A stretch of DNA of 64,000 nucleotides from Neoscytalidium dimidiatum (GCA_037367355.1 CM074698.1:2976001-3040000); one strand, 5' to 3'; numbered from the stretch's first letter, positions 11,090 through 22,057 are shown. Translations and numbers: made by a program. Notes: generated from the letters alone by a model not told the origin.

Positions 11090-12400
11090 CATGATGGGTC
11101 AGCGCCATCACGATGTGCCACCAGAGCATTGCGTTTACAGGCGAGTATGAGCGCATACTACATGCGATGGCTTGCTACCCAGTTGCAGAGTGGGAGACCA
11201 GCTGTCGGCCAACCAAAGAGTTGACAGGGCATGGCTAGAAGGCATCATTGACCGCGTCAACTAGAATCTTAAGGGCATGCACCCAGTGCTTCGGGAGTTC
11301 AAAGAGCTCATCGAGATCATTACAAGGGACAGTATACTTGTACCTTCTACTTTGAATAGGCACTATCGAAGAGGCCATATTTCAGCTATCCCACCGGCCA
11401 CAAGAAGGTCTACGTTTACCAGCACATGATTCAGCTACTCAAACTCCTGGCGTCTGCAACACCTCTTTAGCATGACGGACATGCCCATTCATGCTGTGTT
11501 AGCCAGGCCGATAAAGACTTCCAATGGCTTAACCTTCTTCTTGGACCCAGATGTCGATGCTATTCTAGAGACCTTCTTCAAGCCTGAAGCGTGTCTCTCC
11601 AATTTGAAGAGTCTGCAAAGCAATCTCTTTCTGCGAAGCAATTTCTCAAGGGCAAATCGAGCGGCTGTCTCAGCTTAAGTAGAAAGACCCAGCTCATAGC
11701 CATTGCGTATGATGCCACAGATGGTACACAGCGTGATTTTGAAGCGCTCTTCCACAAATCCCGCGCAGCCATCCCTTAGTAGGACCACGCCTTCACTCGC
11801 CCATTCAGGCCATATGCTTCCATTCAGCTTTTTGGCATGATGACAGTGTTACTGTGAGCGCGCGTAAATCCACAGTACACAATGTCGCGCGGCGAGCGTG
11901 AGAACGTTCGAATTCGGCATCAAGAGACAGCTGTACTCAGGACTGGACATTCTGGCTCAAGATGAGATCATATGCACCGTTTCCCGAGCCTTCCTATCCG
12001 CACTCTTGTATTACCGCTGGTACAGTCACATTTCTGCCTGTGTCACCAAAGCCCACATCAAGGACGTAAGCTCTTATTATGAATCGCTGTTCGAAGCTAC
12101 TGGCGATCCCTGAAAACTACGTAGGGCTCCAGTGGGTCTGCATAACCAGGGATAGGCAAACCTCTGCAGATTGATTTAGGCACAGAGACTACAAATGAAG
12201 TATGTTTCACTGCTGTGGCTACACATGCTATCATTTCTGCTGAGGCTCATAGTCATATTGGGCTCATGTGCTTTTTACATTTGGCATGATGAAAGCGTCA
12301 ACTTCGAGAACCACGATTCGAGAAGGTCAGTACATAGGTCAGAAATGGGGGATTAGATCGATACGTTCCACTTTCGAGGGTCGAAAAGTTATACATAATT
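11090..12400 (+). pseudogene. Decayed phosphatidylserine-decarboxylase-like gene (PSDC / PS_Dcarbxylase type)
   Basis: Pieces in order but in different frames match the fungal PSD-like family. They are VGDQLSANQRVDRAWLEGII (from 11190), MHPVLREFKELIEI (from about 11277), TGHKKVYVYQHMIQLLK (near 11395), MPIHAVLARPIKTSNGLTFF (from about 11481), LSALLYYRWYSHISACVTKA (near 12000), and HIGLMCFLHL then TTIREGQYIGQKWG (12250-12350). A TAG interrupts the frame at 11262-11264, another stop follows QLLKLLASATPL, and several frameshifts separate the rest. The intact family carries an N-terminal PSDC domain and a decarboxylase-like C-terminus and often sits in secondary-metabolism or accessory regions. 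No functional product is expected. The boundaries are approximate. Confidence 0.7.
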
Positions 12401-14795
12401 CAGGAAGATGTGGACGTCGATAAATTTCTACGATCCGGACGAAATGATAATATGTCCGTCAGGGGAAAACTAGCCGTGAAGAGAACCACAGTTTCCGTCA
12501 ATCATAAAGCTCAGGCTACAATTTTGCAAGCTGCAAATATCCAGAATTCTGACTTCTAATCAAATACTCTAATCACTCTAACATCACACTTTTTTCACGT
12601 CAAAGAATACAGAGGTTTGATCGTATTCCATGAAAAGCTTGGATACTGCGCTGTACATATGTTGATGTGCTTGAATACGAACACTCCGTGATTGTCAGAT
12701 GCATACGCGCACAGGCAAATTGGTTGGCGTCATGACCGAGATAACCCAGCGATACGAAGCATCGCCTGGTTCTCTTACGAGATCGCAGAAACGCCGACTT
12801 GCCTCTATACCCCATGTAATTCACATGAATACTCCTGCACTATGATGTTTTCTTTTGCAGTTCTAGAGAACAATAGAAGATGCCAGAAAATTCTAGCCCT
12901 CTCGAGATCATCCTCGTGCGGCTCATCGACTGATCCAGACCAGCGTCCCATGAGACGTCGCACAAGTCATGACGTCGACCAGCAGCCTGTTTTTTTCAGC
13001 AAAACATTCGATTCCCGTGGAACTTCCGGGACCCTTTGCTCTTTTGTAATTTTCTTTTCCGGGTTAGATTACCTAATTTATTCTCCTCGCTGCTCTCGAT
13101 CATCTTCTGATTTCGCGATTCGAAGAGCAACAGGTCCTGCAGTCTTCCTGCACGCAAGCCACAGTTTTGAGCGCAAGAATCATCCCCGGAACTGCTCTTG
13201 CATGACCATAACATTTTCGCCGGCTGCCTCTGACGGCATGCCTCATATAATTCCCGCAGGTGGAGAATGGCAACATTATTATGTCCTAGTTTCTGCCTGT
13301 CTTAGCGCCAGGCTATAGTGTAACGATGCAATCTTCGGTGGCGCATACTCCCCGGCTGGACGCGCCATGCTTGAAATATTATGCCTCCTGCTTTTCGAGG
13401 GCAGCAGGGTTGCGCAGTTGCACCTATTGCGGGCAATAGAGTACTACCGCAGGAAGACGGCAAGTTAACTACTTCTGCGATGCATGTTGAGTGGCCACTG
13501 CTCCATCGATATACGGTTCGACTGGATCCTGGCCGGCCCAGTCCGTGTGCATGTGAAGGGTGCTGTTGATCGATCAACCCGGGGATAAATTTTGTGCGGC
13601 TTTTGCCACCTGGACACTAGCCGCAGGCCAAGAATACTATACCATAGGTCCATCTCTTGTTATCAGTGACCTGTTTAAGATAAAAGCAAGTAAAATTGTT
13701 ACTTTAAGCTAGGATGCTTGGGATTTATTTACTGCACCATGAATGTCTACGACAGGTCTTTCCAATGACGCTTGTGAACTAATGCGCCCTGAATTTCGTG
13801 TCATAATCAGATGATCTAGGGAGTAGCTTCACTTTCAAGTTAAAAGAAGCGCGAACTTATTCTTTATGATATACCTCTTCGTTGAGCGACCACGTCTTTG
13901 TACTTCCTGGAGTGGTTCAAGACCTTGCCCTTTTTTTTCTAGTAAACTGCCAGGTCGGCTGGCCGAGTGTCCTTTATCATGTTTTTAGTAGATGCCGAAC
14001 ACATGCCACTTCTTTGTATACACCCTTCTCACACTCTCTCATTGGGTGGTATTCAAGAAAATTTTATATGAAATAAATTAGTAGGAACAGGGTGCTTCGA
14101 TTTAGACATATATGTGTTTAAGACTTTACTCCAGAAACCTCGACAAGGACTCAGTTCAAGTAGAAAATGTCATAAATTCTCTAGGGATAGAAATATGCAA
14201 GCATTAATAATCATTTTTACTGCACTGAGTTCAACCAAGTATCCTGATGGCCTCTTTTTTTCCCCTTCAACGCTGAATATTCGACTACGAATTGTTTTGG
14301 TCAGTCTATGTATTGGGCCCGCTCCATACCATAGCCGTCTCTGATATAATATCTAGATCTCGAACCTTGATAGTGTACATCTTGTAGCCAATGCAGGGTT
14401 CATGAAACAGTTAGAGGCCACTCCAAGCGACTTTATACAGTGTACCAATGGCCCTCCAGCATAGGTTGAAATCCAATAAAGTGTGGGAAAAAGACGGAAG
14501 CTGGGGAATTATCATTTGGGAAACGGGAGCTGGCACACGCAGCTGCATCCTGTCTGGTGAATAACTATCCTCATGGATCAGCGCAAGGGTGCCTTCACAG
14601 ATGTTTCCCTGATCCGCAAGAGACATGGAGGTTATTTGCAAGCGAGTGCGGCGCAGCAACAAGTGCCCGTCGGAATAAGACATCCTTTCTTCCAAGACAA
14701 GCCTCCCCATTCTTCAAGTTTCTTTCAATTTGTGGGCACCTGTTCTCGGGAACATCATCATTGTGCGAAGCGCTTGTTTCGCTTAACCCATCGCA
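12401..14795. other. Gene-poor, AT-richer stretch
   Basis: About 2.4 kb without a recognisable gene. A 208-codon frame on the plus strand (12692-13318) and short frames on the minus strand have no motif, odd composition, and no splice continuation. The position between two decayed genes suggests eroded accessory DNA. Confidence 0.45.
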
Positions 14796-15772
14796 ATGAC
14801 CCTGCATACTGAAGATCCTGCGCCACAGTACATTGAGGCTGAAGACGAATGAGACCCTTTTGCTCTATAGAGTGGATTTATAATAGAGTTATGGGTGAAG
14901 AGTGACAACTACTTGGTTGAGCAGGATGTCGATGAGACGGATGCTTCGTGCGGAAATGACATGTGCGTTACTTCTCCACATTCTGGCGGACACTTTCATA
15001 TATCCTTGCAGACATGAATCAAGGATGTACTCAACAACCCTGACGCACTCTTAGGCCGAGAACGTCGTATTTGAGTTTATTTATCACAGACTACGAATAT
15101 TAAAACGGACGTCGGTACCACAGCTACAAGAAGGTAAGTGAGACTACATAAACCTTTGCAGCACTGTACAAGTATCGAACACTGACATGATGTTTCAACC
15201 TACTTTGCGCCCAACTACGAGGTCGGAAAAGCTCGGAAGCATGGAGTTGGAGATTATGACCATGTATTGACAGTCTCGATAGGGTGAAAATGAACCTTTA
15301 GATTTGGTCCACCATATGGTCATCTTGCGCATTGGTGGAAAGCTACCCTTAGCCCCGATCCAGAAAGATGTCAAAGAGATCTTAGCTCTGAGGAACTGGT
15401 ATGAAATCGTCTCGCTTGTGCTCCGATGTGCATTTCTGACAGAGATACTCTCAAGGAATTGGGCTACTAATGGGCAATCTGGATGGGTAGGCTCACCTCC
15501 ACACAAACACGCGAACCCATTGCTGACCAGAATTTCAAAGGTGATGAATACGAATCTGCAAAGGCAGGCACTCTACGTTCAGTATGTATTTGCACAGTCC
15601 TGATCAACGCAAATCCTCGGCAACAACCTCAGCCCAGTCCAGCACAACTTCACCCCACCAAACGTCCGCTTCGAGATCAACGACATCGAGGATGAGTGGA
15701 CCTACACCCAAAAGCTCGACTTCATCCATGCACGATACCTTCTTAATTAGGAGTTTCGGTTGCAAGGAATGT
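14796..15772 (+). pseudogene. Decayed LaeA-like SAM-dependent methyltransferase gene
   Basis: A start is visible at 14796 (MTLHTEDPAPQYIEAEDE), followed by an acidic VDETDASCGND region. The family hallmark DYEYENGRRYHSYK is present but with TAA (15101-15103) in place of the Glu codon, directly followed by a good GTAAGT donor. LDLVHHMVILRIGGKLPLAP follows near 15300. NNLSPVQHNFTPPNVRFEIN and DIEDEWTYTQKLDFIHARYL lie at about 15620-15750. The fragments lie in more than one frame and the glycine motif I region is degraded. The gene ends after HARYLLN with a TAG, well short of the usual length. It looks like a truncated, inactive relative of LaeA/TAM-type methyltransferases. Confidence 0.72.
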
Positions 15773-15802
15773 TGAAGTGACCGTGATTGTTGCCATGGTA
15801 GT

Positions 15803-15920
15803 TGTTATGGCAGGTCCGCTTATCGCGGCGCTAGCGCCGCTGAGTAGTTTAGCTCCTCCGCTCTCTCAAGACGGAACAAACAACAGCGAATACAAGTACT
15901 TACGAGGTTTTGCTCCAACA
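15803..15920. mobile_element. 118-bp solo-LTR-like / TRIM-like insertion, copy A
   Basis: The element starts TGTTATGGCA and ends TGCTCCAACA, so it has TG...CA ends and an imperfect 10-bp inverted terminal repeat. It is flanked on both sides by GTAGT (15798-15802 and 15921-15925), a perfect 5-bp target duplication. A perfect 16-bp palindrome, GCGGCGCTAGCGCCGC, lies at 15825-15840. The copy is inserted in the last part of the minus-strand DUF6594-like gene and changes its C-terminus. The second copy at 27253-27370 has the same length and matches at 97 of 118 ungapped positions by eye. TG...CA ends with 5-bp duplications are typical of LTR retrotransposons; a MITE of unknown family is the alternative. 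Confidence 0.8.
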
Positions 15921-16823
15921 GTAGTCGAAGTTGCTGAGCTGGAATCTTGAGCAAAATCTCCATTAAGGAATACCACGAGAACTGCAGGATATCTTTCCGA
16001 GTTGTCAGCAAGGACCCATCCACTGCGAAGAGGGCATTTGAAGTCACGCAGCCATTGCAGCAAATACTTCTTGCCTCCTGGCATTTGTAAGCAGTGTCAA
16101 AGATCCAGTGAAAGTAATTATGAATGCGCAGAGCATTCCAAGCTGCAAACTCTGAGAGTCGACGAAATACAGCCCCAGGTCTGCACCAATCAGAAATATT
16201 GCGGCCAAGATCGAGCTTATTACGCCTACCGCTCTCTCAACAATCTCATGTTTGACATAGTCAACATACTGACCATTGATCCTCTCCTTTTTCGAGATCA
16301 GCAAATAGACCAAATAATCTAGACAATGCGTACATATTCTTAAGAGGAAAGCAAAACTTTCCTCTAATAGGTTTCTCAGACGGTCTGGCTCGGGAAATTT
16401 CTTCAAGGCACAAAGATTCTGCTGATATACGTCATCCAGATGGTTTCTCAGCCCGTCGGTGATGGTTTTATCCAGCTTCGAGCCATTGTAGAAAGCGTGG
16501 TGATTGGCCTTAAGGGCTCGTCTCCGTGGAGGTGCCAAAGCTAGACCTTTATTGAATAATACGAGTGCCTTCTCTGAACCCTTTATTAGCTTACTTCCTG
16601 TTGTTGGAATGATCGTTTTAGTTGTGTACCTACGGTATTCATTGGTCTTGTTCCTGATCCCTACGACCACGTCCTGAATCTCTACGGCTTCCGGTACTTC
16701 TTGACTTGCGTATTTTTGAAGCTTCTCCCAGTTTCTGGCGCCAACTTGGATTGACCCACCGATATTTTGAGAGTTAGATGTATTCCTATTTTGGAGAGGC
16801 CCTGGTATCGGCAACGTACTCAT
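15866..16823 (-). CDS. DUF6594-like C-terminal double-membrane-span protein, 3' end altered by an insertion
   Basis: Exons 16823-16048 and 15992-15866 with a 55-bp GTGACT...AAAG intron give 300 residues. The C-terminal third has two close hydrophobic spans separated by a short turn, then TNARRQEVFAAMAAYPAVLV. That last block is the signature ending of fungal DUF6594 proteins and appears only after the intron is removed. The N-terminal two thirds are charged, helical and not recognised. The final 17 codons or so come from the 118-bp element, which brings the present TGA at 15866-15868. Before the insertion the frame would have ended shortly after TMATITVTSTFLA. DUF6594 proteins are of unknown function and are expected in membranes. 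Whether the changed tail matters is unknown. Confidence 0.65.
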
Positions 16824-18920
16824 CTACTTTCATCTTTGCTTAGAGTCAGTGATTAGGAAGACAAGAAAATCAATGAATCCCAAACATGAGGCATTTACAG
16901 TAGGATCGAAGATCGCAAAACTGAACTCAGCTTATCCATGTGATCTTCACGGTCAATTCTTTATGAATGTTTGCGGAAGGTGCTGAACACAATCAGTCAG
17001 CTGGGCTGAGCGGACTCCCACTTCAACAGGACTAAAAGAAAAGGAGAGCAAAGACGAATAAAGTCGGGCGGCCTGGGTCCAACGTACTGAGGAATATATT
17101 ACTGTTCCCCTGGAATCTGCCTTGCGGATAATCGAGCGCGCGCCTGCTCTCTGATCCCGCTCCTGGGAATAGAATTTGTTCTCTCGGCCTCCCGTTGGAT
17201 AGAGTTGCACCCACTCAAAACAGCGGCTCTTCCCACGCTCAAGCAATGGCTGTAATATACTAATTCCCTCGCGGTAGCTCATTCAGCCACTGTGGTTCTC
17301 GTTGGCCCAGGAAAACTCGAGAGACGAATGATCGCAGTCATCGGAGATGTCAAACGTAGCCTCTTGCTTACCAAAGGCCAGTCAACCCCACAACGAAAAA
17401 TGAGCCTTCCACTTCATCAATCATAGAGTCTTCTTAACATCCTAGCAGACACATTCATTTCACACGGTAGAAGACTGTCAGAATGGTGGGATCAACGCCG
17501 CAAACAATCAAACTTCACAAAAAGCTCAAGCGCAGAGTCGACCCCGGAGACAAAGTGATGAAACTGTGTCCATACTGATCAGCGAACCCATAATTCGGCC
17601 TGCAAACCTCCGCCGCACGCTCGCACGACCTCCTGCCTGACTCAGAAAGTCACGTGACTTTAGTCATCCATTCCGGTCGCGGGGGACAGGGCAGTGCTAC
17701 TGCAAGTGCAGGGGTACCCGTCTCCACCCCACCCCGAACGGGATCGGAACGCCGCGACAGGAAACGCTTCCCCACAATCCAGAGCTGCGGCGGCGGCGGC
17801 GGCGGCGGCGGCGGCCGAACCGTCATCGACGTCATCGCCGCTATCGTCTCCCTCTTCGACGACATTCGATTTAAACTCTGACCCCCGGACGCTGCTCATC
17901 TACCTGCCACGACCTGGTGCGCAAACAGTCGCGACGGATCCGGATGGACAGCATCCGAATGAGTGATGCAAGGAGGACATGGTACGGGAAGAGCACGCGA
18001 CAGTACGTTCTGGAGAAAAAAGCTGTGGTATTTTTTTTTTTTTATGAGGGGGTTTATGGTTAAACGAGGGTATCATTTGAGCTTTCTCCTTCAAGCGCTG
18101 GTTGTAAGTATGGAAATTGTTGGGAGACAAACAAACAATCAAATGAACAAACAACAGAATGCCTCCATTCAAAGAAACTTCTCCTTTCGCCACCCCGCCC
18201 GGATATTCCTTGACTACGTTTCTGACATTAACCTCCCTTTGGCGCGTTATACCTATACAAGTTCCCTCTCCGTTGCACTCCAAGTAAAAATCTCAATAAA
18301 CGACGTTTGTGGCAGATATACGGTGTAGCATGTGTGAACGGTAGCCTCGCAAACTCCAGAAGATTTCCCTTCCATGGTCATCCTTGATTCGTTCACTTAG
18401 GCATGATGTTTTCCTTTCGTGTAAGATTAGAGAAGCCTCGGGTCAACCGGGAAGAGAGACGCATGATGAGGAGCCTTGAAAAAAAAAAAAAAAGCTCGAT
18501 GTATGTACTCCAGGAGGATTTCCTTAGATTTCACAAGTGTCGATTAGCGGCCACGGAACATGCACCCAGCGGACATGCGGAAAAAAAATTGGCCGAATGA
18601 CTGCGCCTCTCCGGTCTATACGGTGCGGAACGGGAGGGTGCCTGGAATGCGCGGTTTCCTGCTGGAAAGCAATTACGATGGCCGGATTGGGGGTATCAAC
18701 GCTCAACGCTTGCAGACGAAGACGACATCGGGATATAGGAAAAACATATAAACGAACAGGATACAATGGAATCCGGCCAGGCACATTGGGTGGGCGGTTG
18801 CATGGGAGATGGCAGGGAAAGACCTCCATGGCAGGCAAGCCCGGCTAGTGTGGGGCTTGGGAATAGCACCAGATCCAGTGGCAGTCCCGGTCCGGTGGAA
18901 GTGGGGCGCGACAAGTTAGC
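16824..18920. other. Intergenic region with a CGG trinucleotide tract
   Basis: About 2.1 kb with no gene I can support. It contains a run of about ten CGG/GCG triplets (about 17786-17816) and poly-T and poly-A tracts near 18034 and 18480. Overlapping frames across the CGG tract read as poly-Ala or poly-Gly and are probably artefacts. The right part is the 3' region of the GTPase gene. Confidence 0.5.
17786..17816. repeat. CGG/GCG trinucleotide microsatellite
   Basis: About ten uninterrupted triplets. No known gene spans it; read in frame it gives poly-Ala or poly-Gly. Confidence 0.85.
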
Positions 18921-19840
18921 TCACTTGCCCTGCAGCTTACGCTTCAGCTTGGAGAACATATCGTCGGCCTCTTTCTTCTCCGATTTGGCGGCAAGGATGC
19001 GCTCAGCAAGACCGATGAAGGCATCGTCAATGCCTTGGTCAAGGAGGGCGGAGGTCTCGAAGTAGGGAACACCGCGCTCCTTGGCAAAATTTGCACCTCT
19101 GGCCAGATTGGCGCGCTCGGCCGGGGGAAGGTCCAGATCGACCTTGTTGGCGACGATGGTGACGGGGAGGGCCTTACGGCCTTTGGGGTCCTTGAAGTGG
19201 TTGCAGATGAAGTTGAAGACGTTGACGACGGTGTCGACGCTCTCGCGGGAAGTGGGGGAGTAGACCAGCATGACGCCGTCGGCCTGGCCGATCTGGTGGA
19301 CGGCAATCGGGGTGTCCATGTGGACGGAGAAGGTGTCGTTGATGGACAGCATGTAGTCGTCGTTGTTGCTCAGCTTGACGGCCTTGGAGCCGCTGATGCG
19401 GTCGCCCGGGCTGAAGCGAAAGTGGGTGTGGCCATAGGCATACTAACGGGCAGGGGTCAGCAGTTGAGGGGTGGGCGGGCTGTTCGCAGTACCTTCTTCA
19501 CCAGCTCGGACTTGCCCACGCCGGTGTCGCCCATGACGGTGATCTTGAAATTGTCGCGCATGCGGTTGGGGTTGGCGGGCAGGCCATTGTCCAGGGGCGC
19601 GAGCGAGCCCTGGGGCGCGATCGAGGGCGACGAGAGGCTGTCGATGCTGCGCTGGCCATCGCGCGACGAGAGGCTGCGGATGCTGGAGACGGTCGAGCCG
19701 GCGGTGTTCTTGGACTTCATGTTCTGGTTGCTCTGTTTGGGGCGGGGCGACTCCATCACTCTCGGCTCCCGGACGAGGAAAAAAAGGGCGAGGAGAGGGA
19801 GATCGCGGTCGGGGGGAGATATGGCAGCTTGGGCAGACAT
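18921..19840 (-). CDS. Atypical Ras-like small GTPase
   Basis: Exons 19840-19493 and 19442-18921 (50-bp intron) give 289 residues from the first ATG, or 261 from the ATG at 19756; the start is uncertain. A Ser/Pro-rich leader of about 90 residues precedes the P-loop VMGDTGVGKSELVKK. The guanine-specificity motif VANKVDLD and the SAK-like FETSALLDQG follow. The usual DxxG motif and switch II are not there: the chain runs FSVHMDTPIAVHQIGQADGV, about a dozen residues shorter than Ras in this part. There is no C-terminal CaaX box; the end is a basic coiled SKLKRKLQGK. GTP binding seems likely, while hydrolysis and effector cycling are doubtful. The gene is divergent from the phosphatase gene. Confidence 0.8.
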
Positions 19841-20259
19841 CCCACAAGTCAGTCAGGCACGGCACGGGGGCCGGGCGCAGGCTCCCAGTGGCTGCTGGTC
19901 GGCCCGTCCTGAGGGCCTTGGCGCTGGGGTACGCGATGGCGCTGCCAGGAGCTGCTAGGCCGCGCGCGCGACGCCGTCAGCACAGCGACACGACAAGCGG
20001 CTCTGCGCCAGTGTGTGTCGCAGCGCCCCAGGCACGCATCCCGCGCGCTGGAGCCAGACCTCGCCTCACCACCTCCGCGCCTGCTCTGCCCTACGCCCAT
20101 CGGACGCGCGCAGGGAGCGTAGTGGGTACCCCCCAAGACCGAGCCTCCGTCCACCCCCCCCGCCGAGCAGATCCGCATCTCCTCTCTCTTGGCCAGCGCT
20201 TGTCCCGGTCGGGCAGCCGTGGTACGCCAGGCTTGCGTACTCAGCGCCTTCCGTGCGCA
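19841..20259. promoter_or_regulatory. Divergent promoter region, GTPase / PPN2-like phosphatase
   Basis: 419 bp lie between the two divergent start codons, very GC-rich and without an obvious TATA box. The phosphatase frame is open through this region to 19888, but the upstream part is low-complexity Arg/Pro/Ala and I do not treat it as coding. Confidence 0.5.
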
Positions 20260-22057
20260 ATGGCCCGGACACTGCGCTCGCCTGACGGCGACTCTGACGA
20301 CGACCGCCAATTGTACAGCGAGCAGCACCGCCTGCTGCCGAGCCATCAACACTCTTCCTCCTCCTCCTCTGCTTCCTCGCCCGCCCCAGACCCTCGCCAG
20401 CCACGTCGTCTGCGTCCGTCGGCCTCCAGCGCACGCCGCGTGCCACCGCAATCCTACTCGCTCTCTCCTGCGCCGCCGGCACGCTCATCCGATGCCTCGC
20501 TAGATCCACCATCCCACCTCCCCAACCAGCCTGGCACGCGACACTCTCGCTACCGCTATCACCAGCAATCGCGGCCCGACCGCCGTCCCTCTTCCTCCCC
20601 CAGCAGCGCCTCCTCCGCGACTCTCGTCTCCGCTTTCTCCACGCCTCCGTCTCACACTGTCGACTACCGATACATGGCGACTCCGTCATCCAATGGCCTC
20701 TTCAAGGAGTACGAGGTGACCAGCGACGACGAGCTCCCCACCCAACATCCTCAGCGAGCCGACAGCCACAACTGGCAACAGCACCGCCCGCTGATCGAGA
20801 GCGTCACCAACGAATGGCAGAAGCACACGCGCGACCCGGACCCTGAGGACGAGGACTTCTACTACAGCGATAAGCAGAATTGGTACACTCCCGCCCTCGT
20901 TACGCTCATCGCAGCCCAGCGGATACCCCGACGGATCCAGCGCACTGCCCTCACCGCCGTGATTGCTACAATCCTCATGCTGTTTTCGTGGAGGTGGTTT
21001 CTGGGCCCCTACTGGACTGAACAGACGAACCTGGGCAACGCTCTCGTCGGCCCCCAGAAGTACGGATATTTCGGCGCAAACGCGCGCCCTGCCTTCACCG
21101 ACATGGTGCAGGTCAAGACACTAGATCCCAGCCTCCTCCCCACTTCCTCCGCGGACCGGCAGCGTCTCGTGGTTGTGGGAGATGTGCACGGCTGCAAGTC
21201 AGAGCGTGGGTGCCCACCTTTCTATAAATAGCTTCTCCTTAAGCTGACATCATGTTTCCAGTTGTTGAGTTGCTGAACAAGATCGACTTCCGCCCTGCCG
21301 CAGATCATCTGGTCCTCACCGGCGACATCATCGCCAAGGGGCCCGACTCACCCGGCGTTGTTGACTTCGCACGCGATGTGCACGCATCGTGTGTACGCGG
21401 CAACCACGAGGATCGCATCCTCCTTTCCCGCAAAGCCATGAAGGTTGCCGAACAGGACATGGGAAACAACAAGCATCTCGGAGAAGACGAGGCTCGCAAC
21501 GGCGGGAACAAGAAGGACAAGGAATTGGCTAAGCAATTCAATGCCAAGCAGATTGATTGGCTTGAGCAATGCCCGGTGATATTGAAGATCGGCCAGATCA
21601 AGGGCATGGGCGAGGTCCTGGTTGCACACGCTGGCCTGGTTCCTGGCGTCGATCTGGACAGGCAAGATCCTTACCAGGTGATGAACATGCGTTCTGTGGA
21701 TCTGGACACCAAGGTGCCGAGTGCAGAGCGCGATGGCACACCCTGGTACAAGGTAAACGCTATTCCCTCTTGGCTCTAATAGGCCCACCTCGCTGACTTC
21801 TCCACCAGTACTGGAACTACTACATGAAGTACCTGCCCAAAGACAAGCGGAGCACCATCATCTACGGCCATGACGCGAAGACTGGACTCATGATCAAGAA
21901 ATTTTCAAAGGGCCTCGACTCCGGCTGTGTTAGGGGAGGCAAGCTTACGGCTCTCGTCATCGAAGCTGACCGCAAGGGTAGGGATGCTAAGCAAAGCCTC
22001 GTCCACGTCAAATGCGGCGAGTATGTTCAAGAGGAACAGGGTAAGAAGAAGAAATAG
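20260..22057 (+). CDS. Calcineurin-like metallophosphoesterase, PPN2/YNL217W-like (putative vacuolar endopolyphosphatase)
   Basis: Exons 20260-21205, 21262-21752 and 21809-22057 give 561 residues. The start at MARTLRSPDGDSDDDR is chosen because sequence before it is low complexity. A disordered N-terminus of about 225 residues leads to one membrane span (VIATILMLFSWRWFLG), then the phosphatase domain. Metal-ligand motifs in order are VVGDVHGCKSEL (created by the first splice), LTGDIIAKGPDS, RGNHEDR, VAHAGLVPG and IYGHDAKTG. This set and the single N-terminal anchor match yeast Ppn2, a vacuolar-membrane endopolyphosphatase. The PPP-like fold is certain from the motifs; the polyphosphate substrate is inferred from resemblance. 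Confidence 0.85.

Noticed and set aside
12692..13318. Plus-strand frame of 208 codons
   Set aside because: Irregular composition, many Cys/Ser/Arg, no motif, and it sits in an eroded gene-poor stretch.
11090..15772. Repeat-induced point mutation as cause of the decayed genes
   Set aside because: Some stops fit C-to-T changes, but frameshifts dominate, GC content is not strongly lowered, and the SnoaL stop is not in the CpA context. RIP is not needed to explain what is seen.
17650..17966. Three overlapping frames across the CGG tract (poly-Ala or poly-Gly proteins)
   Set aside because: The trinucleotide repeat keeps all frames open; nothing else in them resembles a gene.
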